NCBI GenBank assembly: GCA_965652545.1
Contig: CBFGWV010000014.1
Coordinates: 1 to 44,007, forward strand
Direction of reading: 5' to 3'
Source: CBFGWV01 sp965652545
Lineage (GTDB): Bacteria; Pseudomonadota; Gammaproteobacteria; Competibacterales; Competibacteraceae
DNA length: 44,007 nucleotides
Positions 7,343 to 15,934 of the stretch are shown piece by piece. The notes under the pieces were generated by a model, which worked only from the letters and a program-made list of their open reading frames with translations, was not told the origin of the DNA and did no database searches. Within the stretch, counting starts at the first letter, position 1, and each line of letters opens with the position of its first letter. Both the position numbers and the translations under genes were made by a program.

Positions 7343-8718
7343 CAGATAAACGTCACGCCAACCTGGAACAGACGCTCGACGTCATGAATTCGCCGTTTGT
7401 CGACGAGGAACAGGATGACGTGATCCTCGGGTTCGATCAGGGTGTCGTGATGGCACATGATGACATCGTCGCCACGTGCCAGTGCGGCGATGGAGGTACC
7501 CGGTGGGAGCTTGATCTCCTCCACCCGGTGTCCGGCCACCTTGGAGGTCCGGCCATCGCCATGGGCCACCGCCTCGATGGCCTCGGCGGCGCCGCGGCGC
7601 AGGCTATGTACCTTGACAACATCCCCACGGCGCACATGGGTGAGCAGACTGCCGATGGTCGCCTGTTGCGGTGAAATGGCGACATCGATGGTGCCGGAGG
7701 CTTCGACCAGGTCCACGTACGATGGGCGGTTGATCAGCGACATCACCTTGCGCGCGCCCAGCCGTTTGGCCAGCATCGCCGAGAGAATATTGGCCTCATC
7801 ATCATTGGTGACGGCGCAGAACACGTCGGTGTGCTCGATGTTCTCTTCCAGCAGCAGGCTCTCGTCGGCCGCATCGCCGCCAAGCACGATTGTGCGCGAA
7901 AGCTTTTCTGAGATTCGCCGTGCAATGATGGGGTTGCGCTCGATGATCTTGACCTGGAAGCGCTCTTCCAGCGCTTTGGCCAGGCGGGTGCCGATGTTGC
8001 CGCCACCGGCGAGAATGATGCGTTTGACGGGCTTATCGAGTTTGCGCAACTCGCCCATGACCGCGCGGATATTCTTGCGCGCGGCGATGAAGAACACCTC
8101 GTCATCCGCCTGGATGACGGTATCCCCCTCGGGGATGATGGGCTTGCCATCGCGGAAAATGGCCGCCACCCGAGTGTGGATACCGGGCATGTGCTGTGGC
8201 AGGGTTTTGAGCGCATGCCCGACCAGCGCGCCGCCGTAGTAAGCCTTCACGCCGACCAAACGGACCTTGCCGTCGGCGAAATCCAGCACCTGCAAGGCAC
8301 CGGGCTGTTCGATCACCCGCCGGATATAGTCGGTGACCAGTTGCTCCGGGCTGATGCGTACATCGATCCCAAGCCCTTCCGCGCCGAACAGTTCGGTGCG
8401 GCTGAGGTATTCGTGGCTGCGTACACGGGCGATCTTGGTCGGCGTGTTGAACAATGTGCGACAGATCTGGCAGGCCACCATGTTGACTTCGTCGCTGTTG
8501 GTCAGCGCGATCAACAGGTCGGCATCGGCGGCGCCGGCGCGGGTGAGCACATCGGGATAGGACGCATTGCCCTGCACCGTGCGGATGTCCAGTCGGTCCT
8601 GCAAATCCTGGAGGATGTCCGCATCGGTATCCACGACGGTGATGTCGTTCGCCTCGGAGGCCAAATTATTGGCCACCGACCGACCGACCTGACCGGCACC
8701 GAGAATCAGTATTTTCAT
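7342..8718 (-). CDS. trkA: Trk system potassium transporter subunit TrkA
   Basis: TrkA is the cytoplasmic NAD(H)- and nucleotide-binding gate of Trk channels. The 458-residue protein has two tandem RCK units. Each begins with a Rossmann glycine motif: ILGAGQVGRSVA at the N-terminus and ILAGGGNIGTRLA near residue 235. Each is followed by a TrkA-C lobe (VKAYYGGALVGHAL, then a second one ending in HVILFLVDKRRIHDVERLF). Full length matches the family. It lies 32 bases downstream of ntrX and overlaps trkH by one base, so one TrkA may serve both TrkH proteins encoded here. Confidence 0.96.
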   Translation of the reverse strand: MKILILGAGQVGRSVANNLASEANDITVVDTDADILQDLQDRLDIRTVQGNASYPDVLTRAGAADADLLIALTNSDEVNMVACQICRTLFNTPTKIARVRSHEYLSRTELFGAEGLGIDVRISPEQLVTDYIRRVIEQPGALQVLDFADGKVRLVGVKAYYGGALVGHALKTLPQHMPGIHTRVAAIFRDGKPIIPEGDTVIQADDEVFFIAARKNIRAVMGELRKLDKPVKRIILAGGGNIGTRLAKALEERFQVKIIERNPIIARRISEKLSRTIVLGGDAADESLLLEENIEHTDVFCAVTNDDEANILSAMLAKRLGARKVMSLINRPSYVDLVEASGTIDVAISPQQATIGSLLTHVRRGDVVKVHSLRRGAAEAIEAVAHGDGRTSKVAGHRVEEIKLPPGTSIAALARGDDVIMCHHDTLIEPEDHVILFLVDKRRIHDVERLFQVGVTFI

Positions 8719-8750
8719 GGGGCGGGTATCTCGCGACGAGGCGTGAGTCG

Positions 8751-10121
8751 TTAGTCGTCGAACGCTTTTTTCGGATCGATGCCGAGTGTGCGCAGCTTGC
8801 GATACAGGTTGGTGCGCTCCATGCCGACACGCTCAGCCAGCCGCGCCACGTTGCCGTCGCACTCTTTGAACTGCTGCAGCAGATAGGCGCGCTCGAACTT
8901 CTCGCGCGCCTCGCGCAACGGCAGGTCCAGGGGAATCGCGCCGACATCGCGCGCCCGCGCCGGGGGGGCGCTGCTGATCGTCGCCTCCACCTCGTCCTGG
9001 GTGATTTCCTCGCCGTTGCCGAGGATGAGCAGCCGCTGCACGAGGTTCTTGAGCTCGCGGATATTGCCCGGCCAGGGGTAGTTGCGCAGCCGGTTCTGGG
9101 CGGCCGTGGTGAAGTGGCGGTACGGCAGCCCCTCCTGATCCACGAAATGGGTGACGTAGTAGGTCAGCAGTTCGGGCACGTCCTCGACATGATCGCGCAG
9201 CGCCGGCAGCCGGATGGGAACCACGTTGAGCTGATAGAACAAGTCCTCGCGGAAGCGACCTTCGGCGACCTCCTGTTCCAGGTCGCGGTGAGTGGCGCCG
9301 ACCACGCGCACATTGACGCTCACCGGCTCCTTGCCGCCGATACGCAGGAATGCCCCGCTCTCCAGAGCGGCAGCCAGCTTGCTCTGCGCGTCCAGGTCCA
9401 TGTCGGCGAGCTCGTCCAGGAACAGCGTGCCGCCGCTGGCCTGCTCCAGGCGGCCATAAACGACGCGGTCGCCGGTTTCGGAGCCGAACAGCTCCAGGGC
9501 GGAGTTCTCGCGGGCGATCGAGCCGACATTGACGTCGACGAACGGTCCATTGCGACGGGTGCTGTTGCCATGCAGATAGCGGGCGTAGATCTCCTTGCCG
9601 GTGCCGGGCTCGCCATAGATGAGCACCGGGGTGTCATGCTGAGCCACCTTGAGCACCTGGGCGCGCAGCTTCTGCACCAGCTCGCTGCGTCCGATGGGCT
9701 CGGTGACCGGGCGCACCTGCCGCTTGAGGCCTTGGTTCTCGCGCACCAGCTTGTCCGCCTGCAGGGCGCGCTCCACCACCAGCAGCAGCTTGGCCATCGA
9801 CAACGGCTTCTCGATGAAATCGTAGGCGCCCAGCCGGGTGGCTTCGACAGCGGTTTCCACCGTACCGTGGCCGGACATCATGACCACCGGACAGGGCAGG
9901 AGATCGCCCTCGCTCCACTCCTTGAGCAAAGTGATGCCATCGATATCGGGCATCCAGATATCCAGCAGGATCAGGTCCGGGCGGCGTGCCCGACGGGCCT
10001 CCTTGGCGGTGGCTCCGTTGGCGGCGACACTGACCTCGAAGCCCTCGTCCTCGAGGATCTCCTTGACCAGATCACGAATATCCGGTTCGTCGTCAACCAC
10101 CAGGATATGTCCGGCACTCAT
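8751..10121 (-). CDS. ntrX: NtrX-type response regulator (AAA+ domain without GAFTGA)
   Basis: This is the response regulator of the NtrY-NtrX pair, linked in other bacteria to nitrogen, redox and envelope control. The 456-residue protein has a receiver domain (about 1-120, acceptor Asp54 in LILLDIWMP, and KP at 105-106). An AAA+ domain follows, with Walker A GEPGTGKE (170-177) and Walker B GTLFLDEL (231-238). A Fis-type helix-turn-helix lies at the C-terminus (NVARLAERVGMERTNLYRKL). The sigma-54-contacting GAFTGA loop is absent: where it should follow ELFG the chain reads SETGDRVVYGRLEQ. It may therefore bind DNA without activating sigma-54 promoters; this is inference. Its ATG overlaps the ntrY stop by four bases. 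Confidence 0.93.
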   Translation of the reverse strand: MSAGHILVVDDEPDIRDLVKEILEDEGFEVSVAANGATAKEARRARRPDLILLDIWMPDIDGITLLKEWSEGDLLPCPVVMMSGHGTVETAVEATRLGAYDFIEKPLSMAKLLLVVERALQADKLVRENQGLKRQVRPVTEPIGRSELVQKLRAQVLKVAQHDTPVLIYGEPGTGKEIYARYLHGNSTRRNGPFVDVNVGSIARENSALELFGSETGDRVVYGRLEQASGGTLFLDELADMDLDAQSKLAAALESGAFLRIGGKEPVSVNVRVVGATHRDLEQEVAEGRFREDLFYQLNVVPIRLPALRDHVEDVPELLTYYVTHFVDQEGLPYRHFTTAAQNRLRNYPWPGNIRELKNLVQRLLILGNGEEITQDEVEATISSAPPARARDVGAIPLDLPLREAREKFERAYLLQQFKECDGNVARLAERVGMERTNLYRKLRTLGIDPKKAFDD

Positions 10122-12352
10122 CCGGTTACCTCATTCGCTGTGGCCGTCGGGGGGGCATGGGAGGCGGCGTGGGTTGGGGGTTTCAAGGGGATGCGAATCG
10201 CAATGCACGCCCCCCCGCCGGGAGGCGACTGCAGCTCGATCATGCCGCCGTGTTCCTCCACGATTTTCTTAACGATCGCTAATCCTAGCCCCGTCCCCTT
10301 GGGTTTGGTAGTCACATAGGGCTCGAACAGGTTGGCACGCAGGGCATCCGGGAAACCCGGACCATCATCGGTGAAGCGCAGTTCCACATGGTCGCCCACC
10401 ATACCCTGTTCGCGCCGGGTACTGATGCACAACCGTCCGCCGCCGTGCTCCTCGAGCGCCTCCAGCGCATTCTTGACCAGATTGTGCACCAATTGACGGA
10501 TCCGCCCGGGATCGGCCTCGACGGTCGGCACGTCCGGATCGAGGTCCATATCGATCTCGATACCCGCCGGATACTCGCCATAGAGGTACATCACATCGAG
10601 GATAAAGGCGTTCAGGTCGACAGGTTCGAGCTCCAGCGGCCGCGGCCGGGCATACTGATTGAAGACGTCCACCATCTCCTTCATCGCCTGGACCTGATGA
10701 ATGATAGTGTTGGTGCCGCGATCCAGAACCCGGCCTTCGTCCGCGTCCATGTGTTTCAAGTATTTGTGGCGGATGCGCTCGGCCGACAGCTGGATCGGCG
10801 TGAGCGGGTTTTTGATCTCATGAGCCAAGCGCCGTGCCACCTCGGCCCAGGCCGCGTCGCGTTCAGCCTGCACCAAGGCGGTGATGTCATCAAACACCAC
10901 CACCTGCCCCACCGGCTGGCCCTCGGCGTCGCTCATCGCACTGCCGCGACACATGAGCACCTGACGGCCGCTGCCGCCGAATTGGGTGATCTCCTGCCGC
11001 CAATCGCCGGCGGCCTCTTCCAAGTGAGGCTTGAGCTCGCTCACCAGCGCGCCGAGCAGGCCCTCGGCCGGACGCTCGGGGTCGAGCAGGCGATGCCCGA
11101 GCCACGGCGCAAGGTCGTTGCCGAGAATCTGACAGGCCGCGTCGTTATAAGTCCGTAGTGTCCCATCGCGGTTGAGCGTCAATACGCCGGACGACAAGCG
11201 GGCGAGAACGGCCTCCAGATAGGCCCGCTGACGCTCCAGCTGTCCCTGACTGTGCTCGGCGGCATCACGGGCCTGAGCCAGTTTTCGCGTCATCTGGTTG
11301 AACGACTGCACCAGAAATCCCAATTCGTCGTTCCCGGTGGACGGGGGCAACTGCTTGTCGTACTGGCCCAGGGCGACGGCCCGCGTGCCTTCGGCCAGAT
11401 CTCTGATGGGTTCCACCAGACGTCGCGCGGCGGCGAGAGCGGCCAGCACCGCGGTAAGCACGGCAAAAGCCAGGATCAGCGACAAGGCGACAGTGAAGCT
11501 GGTCTTCAATGGATCGCGCAGGAAGACCAATTGGCGGTAGCGGTCGAACGTCGCCTGAGTCGAGTCGGCCAGACGGCCGAAGCGGTCCGGTACCGGATAC
11601 AAGGCCTGGAGGATCAGTGGGTCTTCCATGGGCGAGCGCCGCGGCAGGTTGACCACAGCCCGTACCTGAAACTGACGATCATTGGAGGGATCGAGGCTGA
11701 CATACTCATTGCCCTGGCGGACGTACATCAGCACCGGCTCCGGCGGCAGGTCGGGAACGATGGACAAAGCCTCGCTGCTGGCGGTGCCAATGATTCGTCC
11801 GCTGCTGGTGATCAAGACCAACTCGCTGGCATTGGTCTGGTCGCGAAAATCTTCCAGCGCCAGCGGCGCCAGTGCCTCGTTGATCTCTGCCATGGCATCG
11901 GCAATGCGCAAGGTCAGCTTGAGCGACTCGCGCATGCGCAAGTCCATGGAGGAGCGGCTCAACTCTAGCGCATCATCCAGACCGGCCTGCACGTCGACGT
12001 CGAACCAACTGTCGATCGCACGGTGCAGAAACTGCAGTGAAACGCCGAACACGGCGCTGACCGGCACCGCCGCGATGACCACGAACAACACCAGCAAGCG
12101 GAAGCTCAGGCGCGCGCCAGGCTCGCCGCGACGCACCCGTCCAAGCAGGCGCAAGAGGCTGGTGACGATGACGGCCATCATCACTGCCAAACCCAAGCCG
12201 CCGGCGATCAGCAACAACGCATAATAGCGACCGAACAACACAGAGTTGGACGCCGCAACGCCCAGCACCACGACCAGCACGGCGACCACCAGGGCCAATC
12301 CGGCTATCGGCGACCATCGCGCCAAACGACCGCGATTCAGCCCAGCGCCCAT
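10118..12352 (-). CDS. ntrY: NtrY-type sensor histidine kinase
   Basis: NtrY is the membrane histidine kinase partner of NtrX. From the ATG at 12352 the protein is about 744 residues. Transmembrane segments lie near 16-35, 45-70 and 84-106, then an extracytoplasmic region, and another segment near 286-308. These are followed by a HAMP linker (ARRLVEPIRDLAEGTRAVALGQYD), a PAS-like domain (about 375-495), and the dimerisation H-box with His511 (RRLAHEIKNPLTPIQLSAERI). The HATPase domain has FTDDGPGFPD and GTGLGLAIVKKIVEEHGG. A longer upstream frame to 12661 overlaps DUF4390 and reads as shadow sequence, so it was rejected. The start overlaps the DUF4390 stop by 16 bases, suggesting coupled expression. 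Confidence 0.94.
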   Translation of the reverse strand: MGAGLNRGRLARWSPIAGLALVVAVLVVVLGVAASNSVLFGRYYALLLIAGGLGLAVMMAVIVTSLLRLLGRVRRGEPGARLSFRLLVLFVVIAAVPVSAVFGVSLQFLHRAIDSWFDVDVQAGLDDALELSRSSMDLRMRESLKLTLRIADAMAEINEALAPLALEDFRDQTNASELVLITSSGRIIGTASSEALSIVPDLPPEPVLMYVRQGNEYVSLDPSNDRQFQVRAVVNLPRRSPMEDPLILQALYPVPDRFGRLADSTQATFDRYRQLVFLRDPLKTSFTVALSLILAFAVLTAVLAALAAARRLVEPIRDLAEGTRAVALGQYDKQLPPSTGNDELGFLVQSFNQMTRKLAQARDAAEHSQGQLERQRAYLEAVLARLSSGVLTLNRDGTLRTYNDAACQILGNDLAPWLGHRLLDPERPAEGLLGALVSELKPHLEEAAGDWRQEITQFGGSGRQVLMCRGSAMSDAEGQPVGQVVVFDDITALVQAERDAAWAEVARRLAHEIKNPLTPIQLSAERIRHKYLKHMDADEGRVLDRGTNTIIHQVQAMKEMVDVFNQYARPRPLELEPVDLNAFILDVMYLYGEYPAGIEIDMDLDPDVPTVEADPGRIRQLVHNLVKNALEALEEHGGGRLCISTRREQGMVGDHVELRFTDDGPGFPDALRANLFEPYVTTKPKGTGLGLAIVKKIVEEHGGMIELQSPPGGGACIAIRIPLKPPTHAASHAPPTATANEVTG

Positions 12353-12894
12353 CGATACCACTCGCTGGACAGACGCCAGTCGGACGAGAGATAGGCGCGC
12401 GGCTGGAGAGGTGCGGGCAAGGCGTCGATGTCCAGGCGGGCACGGACGCGCCCGTAGTGTTCCGCGTCGGCGGCCAGCAGGCTGCGGTCGATCAGCGGCC
12501 AGCCGCGAATACGGCCGATGGCGTCCAGGGCGAGGCCGATGGTCGGAAAGCTCTTCACCTGACCGGTGTTCAAATGATTGACCAGATACTGGCCCGCCAG
12601 CGTGTGGTACTCGATGCGGTAACGCTGCTCGACCGCGCCGACGACCCGGTCCCACAGCCAACTGCGGCGGGCCAGGACCTCAGCCTCGAACACCAGCGTT
12701 ACCGCCACGCCATTACGCATGGCCTCGATCGCCGGCGCACTGAGTTCCAGGCGCAGGTCGGCGTTGAGCTCGTACACATCGCCGACGATTTGCACATCGG
12801 CACTCTCGACCAGGAAGCCGCGCCCCCAGGCGGCCTGTGCGATCAGCATGACGGTCAGCAGCACCAGCAGGCTGCCAAAAGTCAGCACTTTCAC
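12337..12894 (-). CDS. DUF4390 domain-containing exported protein
   Basis: This is a 185-residue protein of the DUF4390 family, of unknown function. An N-terminal signal peptide or anchor (MKVLTFGSLLVLLTVMLIAQ, then AAWGRG) is followed by a beta-rich domain. Recognisable segments are LRLELSAPAIEAMRNGVAVTLVFEAEV, RYRIEYHTLAGQYLVNHLNTG, SFPTIGLALDAIG and the tryptophan-rich C-terminus YLSSDWRLSSEWYRW. Such genes commonly sit between rsmB and the ntrYX sensor pair, as here. It overlaps rsmB by four bases and ntrY by 16, so a link to NtrY sensing in the envelope is a fair guess but unproven. Confidence 0.88.
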   Translation of the reverse strand: MKVLTFGSLLVLLTVMLIAQAAWGRGFLVESADVQIVGDVYELNADLRLELSAPAIEAMRNGVAVTLVFEAEVLARRSWLWDRVVGAVEQRYRIEYHTLAGQYLVNHLNTGQVKSFPTIGLALDAIGRIRGWPLIDRSLLAADAEHYGRVRARLDIDALPAPLQPRAYLSSDWRLSSEWYRWALG

Positions 12895-14213
12895 GTCGGC
12901 CCCCGCTTGACCAGGACGGCATAGAAAAACCCGTCCTGATCGCCCTCGCCCGGCAGGATCTGGTGCCCCGCACCGCAGACCCGACCAGGTCCCTGCGCCA
13001 ACGTGCCGGCATCCGGGTGGGCCTCGATGAAGGCCTGGACCACCGCTTCGTTCTCCTCACGGAAGACAGAGCAGGTGATGTAGAGCAACCGCCCGCCGGG
13101 CACCAGCAGCGGCCACAGCGATGTGAGGAGGCGACGCTGGTTCTCGGCCAGTTGGGGAATGTCCTCGGCGCGGCGCAACAATTTGATGTCTGGATGGCGG
13201 CGAATGACGCCGCTACCCGAACACGGCGCATCCAGGAGGATCCGCTCGAACGGGCGTCCGTCCCACCAGGCGCCGACATCCGCGGCATCTGCCGCCAGAA
13301 CGGTGGCCTCTCGCCGCAGGCGAACGAGGGTATCGCGCACCCGTCCCAGACGCCGCTCATCGACATCCATGGCAACCATTTCGGCCAGACCGGCGGTGTG
13401 TTCGAGCACATGCCCGGTCTTGCCGCCGGGCGCAGCACAGGCATCGAGAACCCGCATGCCGCTTTCGGCGGCCAGCAGCGCTGGCGCCCACTGTGCACCG
13501 GCGTCCTGCACGGAAACCTCGCCCTCGGCGAAACCGGGCAATTGCTCGACCGGCACCGGCGCCTCCAGGGCCAGCGCGCTGTCGGGCCAGGCGACGTCGA
13601 CCCGGCTGGCCAGCCCCGCGGCGGCCAGTTGCGCTCGATAAGCCTCGCGATCGCCGGCCACACGCAACACCATCGGCCCTTGCGTGTTACCGGCCGTGAC
13701 GATCGCTGTCCAGTCATCCGGCCAATCCTGACGCAGTTTGTCCAGCATCCACTGCGGATGGGCGTTGCCCAACGGCCCGTCGCCGCACAGCTCGCCACGC
13801 CAGCGTGCCGGTTCGCGCGCCACGCGACGCAGGATCGCGTTGACCAACCCGGCCGCCCAGTCGAAACCGCGCTCGCGTACCGCGGCCACACATTCGCTTA
13901 CGACCGCATGCGCCGGCATATCGACCAGGAGCAACTGCGTCAGGCCCAGGATCAGCGTCAAGCGCACGGTCTGCGCACCGCGTTTGAGTGGGTGGGCGAG
14001 CAGGCGGGGCAGCAGTGCGTCCATTTGCGGATAGCCGCGCACCGCCGCATAGGCCAAGGCCTGGACCAGTCCCTTGTCCTTCGGTTGCGCCTGTGGCAAC
14101 ACGGCAGCCAATGCCGTATCCAGCGAGCGGCCTTGAACGACCACCATATCCAGCGCATCCAGCGCCAGCAGGCGCGCTCTTGGAGGGGTTCGCCCTGCAG
14201 AGACCGGCTTCAC
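12891..14213 (-). CDS. rsmB: 16S rRNA (cytosine-967-C5)-methyltransferase RsmB
   Basis: RsmB methylates C967 of 16S rRNA using S-adenosylmethionine. The roughly 440-residue protein has an N-terminal NusB-like helical domain (RARLLALDALDMVVVQGRSL onward). A Rossmann methyltransferase domain follows, with the SAM motif VLDACAAPGGKTGH and the two catalytic cysteines in LLDAPCSGSG and ITCSVFREEN. No ATG lies at the right place. The GTG at 14213 is preferred because it forms a four-base GTGA overlap with the fmt stop; a GTG at 14240 would add nine residues. The gene is part of the conserved def-fmt-rsmB cluster and overlaps DUF4390 by four bases. Confidence 0.95.
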   Translation of the reverse strand: MKPVSAGRTPPRARLLALDALDMVVVQGRSLDTALAAVLPQAQPKDKGLVQALAYAAVRGYPQMDALLPRLLAHPLKRGAQTVRLTLILGLTQLLLVDMPAHAVVSECVAAVRERGFDWAAGLVNAILRRVAREPARWRGELCGDGPLGNAHPQWMLDKLRQDWPDDWTAIVTAGNTQGPMVLRVAGDREAYRAQLAAAGLASRVDVAWPDSALALEAPVPVEQLPGFAEGEVSVQDAGAQWAPALLAAESGMRVLDACAAPGGKTGHVLEHTAGLAEMVAMDVDERRLGRVRDTLVRLRREATVLAADAADVGAWWDGRPFERILLDAPCSGSGVIRRHPDIKLLRRAEDIPQLAENQRRLLTSLWPLLVPGGRLLYITCSVFREENEAVVQAFIEAHPDAGTLAQGPGRVCGAGHQILPGEGDQDGFFYAVLVKRGPT

Positions 14214-15157
14214 TGCAGTGCCCAGCGACGGCCGGTCCACTGTCGGGCGTTGACCACGTCAGCGGCGCTCTGCACGGTGCGGCCAGGCGGTTGCAGCCTC
14301 AGCAGCCGCAGAACGCGACCATCGCCGCACACGGTATCGATACCGTCCGGCCCTTGGGCGATGACGGTACCCGGCGCCGCAGCCACGGTGCCAGGCAGCA
14401 GACACGCCTGCCAGATGCGCCACACCTCATCGCCCATACACGCATGCGCCACCGGAAAGGGATTGAACGCGCGAACCAGGCGATCCAGCTCCGCGGCCGG
14501 GCGACGCCAGTCCAGGCGCGCCTCCGACTTGCTGAGTTTGGCCGCGTAGGTGATTCCCTGATCCGCTTGAGGCTGCGCGACGGCGGTGCCATCGAGGATG
14601 GCCGGCAAGACCTCGGTCAATGTGCTTGCACCGAGCATGGCCAAGGTATCGTGCAGCTCAGCGGCGGTGGTGCGATCGCCGATGGGACAGGCTGCGCGGG
14701 CATACACCGCGCCAGTATCCAGCCCTTCGTCCATTGCCATGATGCACACGCCCGTCTGCGCATCGCCAGCGGCGATGGCACGCTGGATGGGCGCCGCGCC
14801 GCGCCAGCGCGGAAGCAGCGAGGCATGGACATTGACGCAGCCGCGGCGAGGCGTGGCCAACACGGCGGGCGGGAGTAACTGCCCGTAGGCCACCACGATC
14901 ATCAGGTCCGGCTCCAGGGCGCGCAGCGCAGCCTGCGCATCGGCAAGACGTAGGGATTCCGGCTGCATCACCGACAACGAATAGTCGAGCGCGCAGGCTT
15001 TCACCGGGCTGGGTGTCAACTTACGACCACGGCCGGCCGGTCGGTCGGGCTGGGTGTAGACGGCGATCGGCGTAAATCCGGCGGCACACAGAGCCCGCAG
15101 GGAGGGGACGGCGAAATGCGGCGTCCCGGCAAACACGATGCGGGGTTTTGAGGTCAT
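14210..15157 (-). CDS. fmt: Methionyl-tRNA formyltransferase
   Basis: Fmt formylates initiator Met-tRNA with 10-formyltetrahydrofolate so that translation can start. The 315-residue protein starts RIVFAGTPHFAVPSL. It carries the folate and catalytic segment NVHASLLPRWRGAAPIQRAI, with the Asn-His pair of the formyltransferase fold, and DEGLDTGAVY. A smaller C-terminal tRNA-binding OB domain follows. No Shine-Dalgarno sequence is visible before its ATG. It is normally tightly coupled to def, but here a 76-base inverted-repeat element occupies much of the 117-base gap, which may alter coupling. Confidence 0.97.
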   Translation of the reverse strand: MTSKPRIVFAGTPHFAVPSLRALCAAGFTPIAVYTQPDRPAGRGRKLTPSPVKACALDYSLSVMQPESLRLADAQAALRALEPDLMIVVAYGQLLPPAVLATPRRGCVNVHASLLPRWRGAAPIQRAIAAGDAQTGVCIMAMDEGLDTGAVYARAACPIGDRTTAAELHDTLAMLGASTLTEVLPAILDGTAVAQPQADQGITYAAKLSKSEARLDWRRPAAELDRLVRAFNPFPVAHACMGDEVWRIWQACLLPGTVAAAPGTVIAQGPDGIDTVCGDGRVLRLLRLQPPGRTVQSAADVVNARQWTGRRWALQ

Positions 15158-15202
15158 TCGGAGGACTGCTGCGGTTGGGGGGCGAGCGACCGAACCCGTG
15201 TA

Positions 15203-15278
15203 CTAGGAGCCTGTCGAAGTTGAGCGTCCGTATCCGACTTTCCGCAGTAGGACAGCCTCAAGCCCGGCAGGCTCCTAG
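15203..15278. repeat. 76-bp MITE-like inverted-repeat element between def and fmt
   Basis: CTAGGAGCCTG (15203-15213) and its exact reverse complement CAGGCTCCTAG (15268-15278) bound a 54-base middle. Comparing the two ends inward, similarity extends to about 22 positions with 4 mismatches (CTAGGAGCCTG-YCGRRSTTGAG), as in terminal repeats of a miniature transposable element. Each outer end is CTAG, a palindrome that could be a duplicated 4-base target. The right end contains the stop codon of def. From memory the ends resemble termini of some IS1182-type elements; this is unchecked. A role as a transcript hairpin is possible. Confidence 0.6.
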
Positions 15279-15787
15279 CGAGCACGGGCTTCGTCGCGGC
15301 CCAGCTTTTCGAGCTTCTTGCGGATCCGTTCGCGCTTGAGGCTGGAGAGATAATCGACGAACAGCTTGCCATCGAGGTGGTCGATCTCGTGCTGGATGCA
15401 GACCGCGAGCAAACCGTCGGTTTCCAGCTCGAACGGTTCGCCGTGGCGATCCAGCGCGGCAACCTTGACCCAGTCGGCACGGCGCACCGTCTCGAAGAAG
15501 CCGGGTACCGAGAGACAGCCCTCGTCCATCTCCTCCTCGCCGCCAGCGGACAGGATGGTGGGGTTGATCAGTACCCGTGGCTGGTCTTTCTCTTCCGAGA
15601 CGTCGATGACCACCACGCGCTTCTGGACCCCGACCTGGGTGGCCGCAAGCCCGATGCCGGGCGCCTCGTACATGGTCTCCAACATATCGTCGATCAGCGC
15701 ACGTATGCTGTCATCCACGGCATCGACAGGAACGGCTTTCAAGCGCAGCCGCGGATCGGGGAAATGTAGGATGTCAAGCAGTGCCAT
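15275..15787 (-). CDS. def: Peptide deformylase
   Basis: This is a metal-dependent hydrolase that removes the N-formyl group from new proteins, acting after Fmt. The 170-residue protein has all three family motifs: GIGLAATQVG (about 44-53), EGCLSVPG with the metal-binding Cys, and QHEIDHLDG with the HExxH metal site. The start MALLDILHFPDPRLR is the standard Def N-terminus, and the longer frame upstream is unrelated. The basic C-terminal tail ends ...DEARAR, and its TAG stop lies inside the inverted-repeat element, so the last codon or stop may have been set by that insertion. It is divergent from the LysM gene and first in the def-fmt-rsmB series. Confidence 0.96.
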   Translation of the reverse strand: MALLDILHFPDPRLRLKAVPVDAVDDSIRALIDDMLETMYEAPGIGLAATQVGVQKRVVVIDVSEEKDQPRVLINPTILSAGGEEEMDEGCLSVPGFFETVRRADWVKVAALDRHGEPFELETDGLLAVCIQHEIDHLDGKLFVDYLSSLKRERIRKKLEKLGRDEARAR

Positions 15788-15934
15788 AGGCGTATTTAAA
15801 CCGGATTCCATCCGCATCGTTGCAGATGTGTGGAAAAATGGCCTAAATGATACAGGAACCCTGCGGTCAGCCGCTATACTTCGGGCCGTGGGCCGGGGGC
15901 CCGTGCATTCAAACCGCCTGCCAGAGATAGGGAA

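Noticed and set aside
10118..12661. Longer N-terminus for NtrY starting at 12661
   Set aside because: The added 103 residues are the out-of-frame complement of the DUF4390 gene; the kinase begins naturally at 12352 just before its first transmembrane segment.
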